Part shown: positions 1 to 4,533 of the stretch, piece after piece
How positions within the stretch are numbered: position 1 is the stretch's first letter
Layout of the letters: every line of letters starts with the position of its first letter
Source: JBFKMV01 sp041629655
GTDB taxonomy: Bacteria > Acidobacteriota > Polarisedimenticolia > Polarisedimenticolales > Polarisedimenticolaceae
DNA: 5,524 bases
Direction: 5' to 3'
Assembly: GCA_041629655.1 (NCBI GenBank)
Contig: JBFKMV010000247.1
Coordinates: forward strand, 1 to 5,524
Notes under the pieces: generated by a model
Told to the model about the DNA's origin: nothing
The model's input: the letters and a program-made list of their open reading frames with translations, nothing else
The model's database searches: none
Position numbers and translations under genes: made by a program

Positions 1-540
1 CCGCTTCCCTGGGCCGGGTACGAGCTGTCGCAGCTGCGCGAGCTGTGGGGAGACGGGCGCACGACGCTGCTGACCGAGACCGCGCTGTCGCTGCCGCGGC
101 TCCGCGAGGCCCGGATGGACTCCTTCCGGACGCTCCACTTCGCCACGCACGCCGAGGCCTCGACGCGCGACCCGCAACGCTGCGGCGTGGTGCTGTCGGC
201 CGGCGAGCGGCTGGGCATCGACCAGATCGTCGACCTCCCGCTCGACGACGCGCTGGTGGTGCTGTCGGCCTGCCGCACCGGCGAGGGCGAGGTGGTCCCC
301 GGCGAGGGCGTGATCGGCCTCGGCTGGGCGTTCCTGCGTGCCGGCGCGTCGGGCATCGTGGTCTCCCAGTGGACGGTCGACGATGCGGCGTCGGCCCGCC
401 TGATGGTCGCGTTCCACCGCCACCTGCGGTCCGGGGCCGACCCGGTGCGGGCGCTGGCGCTGGCGGGGCGCGAGACCCGGCGCCAGCGGCCGGAGCCCGC
501 GTACTGGGCACCGTTCGTGGTGCTGCTGCGCCCGGCCTGA
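1..540 (+). CDS. CHAT-domain protein, C-terminal part (5'-truncated by window edge)
   Basis: The reading frame is open from base 1 to the TGA at 538-540, giving 179 visible residues; the true start lies upstream of the window. The visible part is essentially one CHAT domain (caspase-like fold, HetF-associated with TPRs). It opens with LPWAGYEL (residues 2-9), a typical CHAT entry motif, then LHFATHA with the candidate catalytic His at residue 50 (codon 148-150). LVVLSACRTGEG follows, with the candidate nucleophilic Cys at residue 91 (codon 271-273), and then a GEGVIGLGWAFLRAGASG stretch typical of the family. Both dyad residues are present, so a protease-type activity is plausible. In the family, CHAT domains usually end large proteins with N-terminal TPR repeats; whether that holds here cannot be seen. 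An internal ATG at 115 gives a shorter frame but would remove the start of the domain, so it is not the start. No functional link to the PHA operon 197 nt downstream is visible. The substrate is unknown. Confidence 0.9.
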   Translation, partial: PLPWAGYELSQLRELWGDGRTTLLTETALSLPRLREARMDSFRTLHFATHAEASTRDPQRCGVVLSAGERLGIDQIVDLPLDDALVVLSACRTGEGEVVPGEGVIGLGWAFLRAGASGIVVSQWTVDDAASARLMVAFHRHLRSGADPVRALALAGRETRRQRPEPAYWAPFVVLLRPA

Positions 541-546
541 GCTCCG

Positions 547-561
547 TGCCGCATCGCGGCA
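547..561. promoter_or_regulatory. Inverted repeat TGCCGC-N3-GCGGCA, distal copy (candidate regulator site)
   Basis: Six-base arms TGCCGC (547-552) and GCGGCA (556-561) flank the 3-base spacer ATC. Arms and spacing are identical to the repeat at 705-719 next to the phaR promoter. It begins 6 nt after the CHAT gene stop and lies about 158 bp upstream of the second copy. It could be an upstream operator for the PhaR-type regulator encoded next, allowing looping. Use as an operator is inferred from the repetition; the site could also be part of a 3' hairpin of the CHAT transcript. Confidence 0.45.
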
Positions 562-583
562 TCCCGGCGCCGCGGCCCCGGGA
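562..583 (+). terminator. G+C-rich hairpin after the CHAT gene, possible weak terminator
   Basis: TCCCGG (562-567) pairs with CCGGGA (578-583), and the interior GCCGCGGC (569-576) is self-complementary. A strong hairpin could therefore form 22 nt after the CHAT stop codon. A smaller GGCT/AGCC hairpin (584-594) follows. There is no downstream T tract, so this is not a classical intrinsic terminator; it could stabilise the 3' end or mean nothing in GC-rich DNA. Confidence 0.25.
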
Positions 584-596
584 GGCTACAAGCCGG

Positions 597-650
597 AAAA
601 GATCCTCGTAAATCATTCAAAAATAAATAGTTAGATAATTTAGACCCTTG
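597..650. other. AT-rich island upstream of the phaR promoter
   Basis: From about 597 to 650 the composition switches sharply to A+T (for example AAATAAATAGTTAG at 621-634) inside very GC-rich DNA. It lies 15-70 bp upstream of the -35 hexamer at 665. Such a tract could be bent, easily melted, bound by a nucleoid protein, or act as a distant UP-like element. GATAAT at 634-639 resembles a -10 box, but no good -35 sits at the right distance. No ORF, tRNA or clear repeat is seen in it. Confidence 0.5.
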
Positions 651-664
651 CAGCTCCGGGGCCC

Positions 665-693
665 TTGACGTTCATGCCGCGGCGCGTTATAAC
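665..693 (+). promoter_or_regulatory. Near-consensus sigma70-type promoter of the phaR operon
   Basis: The -35 box TTGACG (665-670, 5/6 match to TTGACA) and -10 box TATAAC (688-693, 5/6 match to TATAAT) are separated by exactly 17 nt. Transcription would start near 699-701, giving a leader of about 37 nt before the GTG at 738. The candidate operator at 705-719 lies just inside the transcript, and a degenerate half-matching copy (675-689) overlaps the spacer and -10 box. A strong core promoter with an adjacent operator is the usual design of a repressed, autoregulated operon. Confidence 0.75.
675..689. promoter_or_regulatory. Degenerate copy of the TGCCGC-N3-GCGGCA site inside the core promoter
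   Basis: TGCCGC (675-680) is followed after 3 bases by GCGTTA (684-689), which matches the GCGGCA arm at 4 of 6 positions. The left arm, extended to CATGCCGC (673-680), is a direct repeat of 703-710 at a distance of exactly 30 bp, about three helical turns, so both would face the same side of the DNA. It overlaps the spacer and the first bases of the -10 box, where a bound repressor would exclude RNA polymerase. Weaker evidence than the two perfect copies. Confidence 0.35.
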
Positions 694-703
694 CTCCTTG
701 TGC

Positions 704-720
704 ATGCCGCACTGCGGCAT
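704..720. promoter_or_regulatory. Perfect 17-bp palindrome, candidate PhaR operator
   Basis: ATGCCGCA (704-711) and TGCGGCAT (713-720) are perfect 8-base inverted repeats around the single base C712. The palindrome sits a few bases after the predicted transcription start and ends 6 nt before the GAGGAG ribosome-binding site. Known PhaR proteins repress their own gene and phasin genes through TGC/GCA-rich dyads, so autoregulation by the product of the next gene is the simplest reading. The exact spacing differs from the published CTGC-N3/4-GCAG type, so recognition by this PhaR is inference. The same bases could form a 5'-UTR hairpin in the mRNA. Confidence 0.6.
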
Positions 721-725
721 AACGC

Positions 726-731
726 GAGGAG
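726..731 (+). promoter_or_regulatory. Ribosome-binding site setting the GTG start of phaR
   Basis: GAGGAG (726-731) stands 6 nt before the GTG at 738. This spacing and the conserved PhaR N-terminus (VRLIKRYGSRKLYDT) immediately after the GTG fix the start. Confidence 0.75.
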
Positions 732-737
732 CGGGGC

Positions 738-1235
738 GTGGTTCGACTGATCAAACGCTACGGCAGCCGCAAGCTGTACGACACCGAGGAGAGCCGCTAC
801 GTCGGCCTGGACGAGATTGCCGGCTGGATCCGCGAGGGTCAGGAGGTGCGGGTCGTGGACAACGCGACCGCCGAGGACGTCACGACCCACACGCTGACCC
901 AGATCATCTCCGACCTGGACCGGCGCGGGCGGGCCTCGCTCCCCACCGACCTGCTGCACGAGCTGATCCGGCGCGGCGAGGAGCTGGTCAGCGGCGGCGT
1001 GGGGCAGCTGCAGGACGGCGTCGACCGGCTGGTGCGGGCCTCGATCGACCGCATCGGCCCGGTGCGGCGGATGCGCGAGGAGGCCGACCGGCTGCGCGAG
1101 CGGCTGGAGCGGTTGGAGTCCTCGCTGGTCCGCATGGAACGCGAGCAACCCGCGCCACGGCCCGCCGATCCGGCGCCCGTGGCGGCCGAGAAGAAGGTCG
1201 CGAAGAAAAAGACCACCGCACGGAAGCGTGCGTAA
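738..1235 (+). CDS. phaR: PhaR-type polyhydroxyalkanoate synthesis/granule regulator
   Basis: A protein of 165 residues starting at GTG. Residues 3-60 carry the hallmark PHB/PHA accumulation regulator DNA-binding domain (PHB_acc_N type): LIKRYGSRKLYDTEESRYV, then LDEIAGWIREGQEVRVVDNATAEDVT and TLTQIISD. Residues 66-100 (LPTDLLHELIRRGEEL...) resemble the second, PHA-binding part of the family. Residues 109-136 are a charged heptad-like helix, probably a coiled coil for oligomerisation. Residues 137-165 are a Pro/Ala linker and a Lys/Arg-rich tail (KKVAKKKTTARKRA) resembling the tail of the PhaF-like protein two genes on. Known PhaR proteins bind DNA and nascent PHA, repressing phasin genes until polymer appears. 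It is the first gene of a four-gene operon, 14 nt before the next gene, behind a strong promoter flanked by candidate operator palindromes, so autoregulation is likely. Length is in the normal range. The family call is firm; the target sites are inferred. Confidence 0.93.
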   Translation: MVRLIKRYGSRKLYDTEESRYVGLDEIAGWIREGQEVRVVDNATAEDVTTHTLTQIISDLDRRGRASLPTDLLHELIRRGEELVSGGVGQLQDGVDRLVRASIDRIGPVRRMREEADRLRERLERLESSLVRMEREQPAPRPADPAPVAAEKKVAKKKTTARKRA

Positions 1236-1240
1236 GGAGG
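1236..1240 (+). promoter_or_regulatory. Ribosome-binding site deciding the start of the first phasin
   Basis: GGAGG (1236-1240) follows the phaR TAA directly and lies 9 nt before the ATG at 1250. It selects 1250 over the in-frame ATG at 1286 and over longer upstream extensions that would overlap phaR. Confidence 0.75.
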
Positions 1241-1249
1241 TTCACGGCA

Positions 1250-1630
1250 ATGAAGAAGGAAACCAAGCGCGAAGACGGTGACTTCATGGGAATCGGAAAG
1301 ATCGGCCGCGGCCTGCGCGAGCTCGGCGAGGACGTGATCCACGTCGGACTGGGCGCGCTGGCGACCGCCGAGGAGAAGGGCGGAAACCTGGTCAACGATC
1401 TGCTGGAGAAGGGCAAGAACCGCGACGATCGCGACGAGACGCTGATCGAGAAGAGCCTGCACCGTGCGGCCGACCAGTTCAAGGGTCTCGGCGGCCGGAT
1501 CGAGCGCGGCGTGAAGGGCGGGACCGAGTCGGTGCTCAACCGTGTCGGCATCCCGACCCACGACCAGCTCGAGGACCTGATCGAGCGCGTGGACAAGCTC
1601 AACGCGAAGGTGGACAAGCTGAGCGCGTAA
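1250..1630 (+). CDS. PhaI-like phasin, poly(hydroxyalkanoate) granule-associated protein
   Basis: A protein of 126 residues with no signal peptide or membrane segment. It matches the PhaF/PhaI type of granule-associated proteins. A helix centred on VGLGALATAEEKGG (residues 32-45) corresponds to the family's WLAGLGA motif. A highly charged middle follows, then VGIP (99-102) and a C-terminal heptad region with L/V/I spacing (LEDLIERVDKLNAKVDKLSA), likely a short coiled coil for oligomerisation. It shares GLGALATAEE and the GIP motif with the next gene, with the GIP motif at the same residue number, so the two are paralogues. Unlike the next gene it has no basic tail, giving a PhaI/PhaF-style pair. 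Its role would be coating PHA granules and controlling their size. The tryptophan usual in the WLAGLGA motif is replaced (IHVGLGA), so it is somewhat divergent. The start at 1250 is set by GGAGG at 1236-1240. Confidence 0.85.
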   Translation: MKKETKREDGDFMGIGKIGRGLRELGEDVIHVGLGALATAEEKGGNLVNDLLEKGKNRDDRDETLIEKSLHRAADQFKGLGGRIERGVKGGTESVLNRVGIPTHDQLEDLIERVDKLNAKVDKLSA

Positions 1631-1641
1631 GAGGAACGACG

Positions 1642-2151
1642 ATGGCCAAGAAGCGAAAGCAGAAAGCCGGCGCGCAGGGTGATCTGCGTCAGTCGGCGCA
1701 CCGGATCTGGCTGGCCGGGCTGGGCGCGCTGGCCACGGCCGAGGAAGAGGGCGGCAAGCTGTTCCGGAGCCTGGTCGAGCGCGGCGAGTCGTTCGAGGGC
1801 CGCGGCAAGAAGCACGTGGGCCGGGTCCAGGACGCGATCGAGGACCGCGCCCGCGAGGCCCGCGACACGGCCGAGAGCGTGTGGGGCCGTGTCGAGTCCG
1901 GTCTCGACAAGAGCCTGACCACGGCGCTGCACAAGATCGGCGTTCCGACGCGGACCGAGATCCAGGAGCTGACGAAACGCGTCGAGAAGCTGACGCGCAG
2001 CGTCGAACGGATCGGCACGCGCACCAAGCCGGCGGCCCGCAGGAAGACCGCGAAGAAGAAGGCCGCGAGCGCCAAGACCGCGCGGCGCAAGACCGCCCGC
2101 AAGGCGACCAAGCGCAAGGCCGGCCGCTCACGGGCGCGCGCCGGCTCCTGA
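1642..2151 (+). CDS. phaF: PhaF-like phasin with histone H1-like basic tail
   Basis: A protein of 169 residues starting at ATG, preceded by GAGGAA (1631-1636) at good spacing and 11 nt after the previous stop. Residues 22-41 (IWLAGLGALATAEEEGGKLF) are the signature N-terminal helix of the PhaF/PhaI granule-associated family. GKKHVGRVQDAIED and a long charged amphipathic helix follow, then HKIGVPTRTEIQEL (97-110) and a heptad coiled coil to about residue 124. Residues 125-169 are a low-complexity Lys/Arg/Ala/Thr tail (KKKAAS, RRKTARKATKRK), like the histone H1-like tail of Pseudomonas PhaF, which binds DNA non-specifically and helps partition granules between daughter cells. Expected role: bridging PHA granules to the nucleoid. 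The tail is short compared with the long AAKP-repeat tail of Pseudomonas PhaF and richer in Arg/Thr than in Pro. The family call is firm; DNA bridging is inferred from tail composition. Confidence 0.88.
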   Translation: MAKKRKQKAGAQGDLRQSAHRIWLAGLGALATAEEEGGKLFRSLVERGESFEGRGKKHVGRVQDAIEDRAREARDTAESVWGRVESGLDKSLTTALHKIGVPTRTEIQELTKRVEKLTRSVERIGTRTKPAARRKTAKKKAASAKTARRKTARKATKRKAGRSRARAGS

Positions 2152-2158
2152 GCCCCAG

Positions 2159-3367
2159 GTGTCCGACGACCGGCGCGAGCGGATCGGGCTGGCCCTGGCG
2201 GGCGGCGGGCTCGAAGGCTTCGTCTACGAGCTCGGCGCGTTGCGCGCGCTCGAAGAGACGCTGGAAGGGCTCGATCTCAACCGCCTGGACATCTACGTCG
2301 GCGTGAGCGCGGGCGCCGCGGTCGCGGCCTGCCTGGCCAACGGTATCTCCTCCGCGCGGCTGTGCCAGGTGGCGCTCGACGAAGGGGACGAAGAACACCC
2401 GCTGCATCCCGGAGTGTTCTTCACGCCGGCGCTGGGCGAGATGGCCTGTCGCGGCCTGCGGCTTCCGGGTCTGTTCGTCGAGGCCCTGGCCGAGTACGTC
2501 AAGCCGGGTCACGAGCTTGGCCTGCTGGCCTCGCTGATGCGGCTGGGCCGCGCGCTTCCGATCGGTCTGTTCGACAACGAGCCGTTCCGCCGCTACCTGG
2601 AGCGGATCTTCACCCACGAGGGTCGAACCGACGACTTTCGTCGACTGAAGCGCCGCCTGGTGGTCGTGGCGACGGACCTCGACGCCGGCACCGCGGTGCG
2701 CTTCGGTGAGCCGGGGTACGACGACGTGCCGATCTCGACGGCGGTGCTCGCCAGCACCGCGTTGCCGGGGCTCTACCCGCCGGTGACGATCGACGGCCGC
2801 TCGTACGTGGACGGGGTGTTGCTGAAGACGCTGCACGCCTCGGTCGCGCTCGACGAGCAGGTCGGGCTGTTGCTGTGCGTCAACCCGATCGTGCCGGTGG
2901 ACACCGCGGGTTCGGTCGAGGCCGGCGTGATGCGCGAGGGCCGGCTGGTGCGGCGCGGCCTGCCCACGGTGCTCGCGCAGACCTTCCGCACGCTGATCTA
3001 CTCGCGGCTGCTGGCCGGGATGGCGACCTACGAGCCGCGTTTCCCCGGACAGCAGGTCGTGCTGTTCGAGCCGCAGCGCGACGACTACCGGATGTTCTTC
3101 ACCAACGTGTTCCGGCTGTCCTCGCGCAAGGCGGTCTGCCAGCACGGCTACGCGACGACGCGGCAACAGCTCCGGGAACGCCGGGAGCGGCTGGAGCCGA
3201 TGCTGGCCGGGTTCGGCATCCGGATGCGGCACGACCTGCTCGCCGACACGGAGCGGACGGTGTTCGAGAGCGTGGGGCTGCCCCCCCGCGGCGGCGAGTC
3301 ACCGGTCGCCCGGCGCCTCGACAGCGCCCTGACCCGGCTGGAGACGCTGCTCGGGGAAGACGGCTAG
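2159..3367 (+). CDS. Patatin-like phospholipase / acyl-ester hydrolase
   Basis: A protein of 402 residues starting at GTG, 7 nt after the phasin stop. Its ribosome-binding site is poor (only CCAGG directly before the GTG), so it probably depends on translation of the upstream gene. It has all the patatin landmarks: GLALAGGGLEG (10-20) with the GGGxxG oxyanion loop at 15-20, VGVSAG (47-52) with nucleophile Ser50 in GxSxG, and YVDGV with the second dyad residue Asp218. The family usually has DGG or DGA here; DGV is a mild variant. No signal peptide or membrane segment is seen, so it is probably cytoplasmic or bound to a lipid surface. Residues past about 260 form a C-terminal region without a motif I recognise, with a charged helix (RQQLRERRERLEPM). 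Patatins hydrolyse phospholipids or other acyl esters by a Ser-Asp dyad. Its place as last gene of a phasin operon suggests a granule-related substrate, which is inference. A run of seven C at 3281-3287 is a possible sequencing weak spot, but the frame continues to a sensible stop. Confidence 0.93.
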   Translation: MSDDRRERIGLALAGGGLEGFVYELGALRALEETLEGLDLNRLDIYVGVSAGAAVAACLANGISSARLCQVALDEGDEEHPLHPGVFFTPALGEMACRGLRLPGLFVEALAEYVKPGHELGLLASLMRLGRALPIGLFDNEPFRRYLERIFTHEGRTDDFRRLKRRLVVVATDLDAGTAVRFGEPGYDDVPISTAVLASTALPGLYPPVTIDGRSYVDGVLLKTLHASVALDEQVGLLLCVNPIVPVDTAGSVEAGVMREGRLVRRGLPTVLAQTFRTLIYSRLLAGMATYEPRFPGQQVVLFEPQRDDYRMFFTNVFRLSSRKAVCQHGYATTRQQLRERRERLEPMLAGFGIRMRHDLLADTERTVFESVGLPPRGGESPVARRLDSALTRLETLLGEDG

Positions 3368-4533
3368 CGCTCCTCCGGCAGCGGCCGGTCGGCGAGGTGC
3401 CAGACGAAGCTGCCCTCGCGCTCGCGGCGCTCCTCGCGCGTGAGACCGCGGTAGCCGTAGGGCGGGCGGCGCAGCGCGCGGGTCAGCGACAGCAACGGCC
3501 AGCCGAAGGGCAGCCAGAACCCGATCACGTCCCAGTCGCGCAGCAGCGCGTGCAGTCGGCCGCGCGCCGGCGGACGCTCGAGGTCGCGGGCGTGACGCAG
3601 GAACGACAGCGGCCAGCCCGGCGGCACCACGCGGTGCAGCCGTCGGCGGGCCCGCCACAGCTCACGCAGCAACGAGCGCAGCTGGTACGGCGCGCGGCCG
3701 TGCCGCTCGACCAACAGGTCCAGCTCCTGCTGCATCTCCCGCCGCACCGATTCGGCCACCCGCTGGAGCCCCTCGCGCTCGCTGCGGTCGAGACGCACGA
3801 GGCCCGCGTCGCGCACCCGCGCCGCCATGTCGATCGGCTCGCCGAACGCGAACACCATCCGCACCGGCAGCGCCAGGTACCAGACCCAGGGGAAGGCGAT
3901 CCCGACCAGCGCGCTGGGCAACGGCAGGAACGGCACCCCGAACGCGCGATCCATGACCCGGTCGAGCCACGGGATGGTGAAGTTGAACGGGTTGACCCAC
4001 TCGGCGTTGACGATGTAGACCGGATAGACGGGGACGCGGTTGCGCGCGGCGTGGATCACGAAGCTGGTGCTGAAGCGCTGCAGCTGATAGCGCCGGGCGA
4101 AGCCCTTGCCGATGCCCGGAACGCCCTCGGGGAAGTACAGCACTTGCTCGCCGCGCTTCAACAGCGCGTCGAAGTTGTCGAAGGTCAGGTCGACGCCCCC
4201 GGCGCGGCGCCAGAAGTTGTCGATCCCGAACGGACGCATCCACCACGTCGCGGCCAGCTCGCGCTCGAACACCGCGCGCAGCTTGCGCTCGGGCCGGTAG
4301 CCGCGCAGCCGGGTCATCGCGGCGCCGAACGCCATCCCGTCGAACGGGAACGCCGAGCCGCTGTGGTTGGCCGCCAGCAGCGCGGGGCCGTTCTCGGGCA
4401 GCCGCTCCGCGCCGATCAGCTCGACCCGGAACCAGTGGTCGAGCAACGGCGCCACGGCCTCTTCGACCAGCCGGCGCAGGAACACGGGATCGAACGGCTC
4501 GTAGGGATCGTGCCGTTCGCCGGGAGGGCTCAC
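3364..4533 (-). CDS. PlsC-superfamily lysophospholipid/diacylglycerol-type acyltransferase
   Basis: A protein of 389 residues reading leftwards from GTG at 4533. The start is chosen because its GTGA overlaps the TGA of the upstream kinase-like gene by 4 nt, and GAGGG lies just ahead; an ATG at 4596 would create a 67-nt overlap coding for an Arg/Gly-rich, non-conserved leader. Acyltransferase motif I is ANHSGSAFPFD, with His57 and Asp65 (an HX7D form, as in MGAT-like bacterial acyltransferases, rather than classical HX4D). YFPEGVPGIGKG follows, with FPEG at 134-137, then VPVYPVYIVNAEW. A hydrophobic stretch around ALVGIAFPWVWYLALPVRMVF may be a membrane-contact segment. The family transfers acyl chains from acyl-CoA or acyl-ACP to a glycerolipid or related acceptor at the membrane; the exact acceptor cannot be told. 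Roughly 110 C-terminal residues after the catalytic domain (Arg/Trp/Pro-rich, WDVIGFWLPFGWPLLSL) exceed the usual PlsC length. Pairing with an ABC1 kinase-like gene suggests a joint role in membrane lipid or quinone metabolism. Confidence 0.88.
   Translation of the reverse strand: MSPPGERHDPYEPFDPVFLRRLVEEAVAPLLDHWFRVELIGAERLPENGPALLAANHSGSAFPFDGMAFGAAMTRLRGYRPERKLRAVFERELAATWWMRPFGIDNFWRRAGGVDLTFDNFDALLKRGEQVLYFPEGVPGIGKGFARRYQLQRFSTSFVIHAARNRVPVYPVYIVNAEWVNPFNFTIPWLDRVMDRAFGVPFLPLPSALVGIAFPWVWYLALPVRMVFAFGEPIDMAARVRDAGLVRLDRSEREGLQRVAESVRREMQQELDLLVERHGRAPYQLRSLLRELWRARRRLHRVVPPGWPLSFLRHARDLERPPARGRLHALLRDWDVIGFWLPFGWPLLSLTRALRRPPYGYRGLTREERREREGSFVWHLADRPLPEER

Noticed and set aside
613..639. 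Second promoter inside the AT-rich island (GATAAT at 634-639)
   Set aside because: No acceptable -35 hexamer is found at 16-18 nt; the promoter at 665-693 is far better placed and closer to consensus.
665..1249. Upstream extension of the first phasin's frame back to a start near 665
   Set aside because: It would overlap all of phaR in another frame, start inside the -35 box, and encode Arg-rich non-conserved sequence. The GGAGG at 1236-1240 supports ATG 1250.
839..3232. Very long open frame (797 codons) on the minus strand across the PHA operon
   Set aside because: It lies antisense to four well-supported genes with conserved motifs; its translation is Arg/Pro/His-rich low complexity without recognisable domains, as expected for antisense frames in GC-rich DNA.
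3340..3400. Bidirectional intrinsic terminator between the convergent operons
   Set aside because: The genes overlap by 4 nt, and I see no stem-loop followed by a T tract on either strand.
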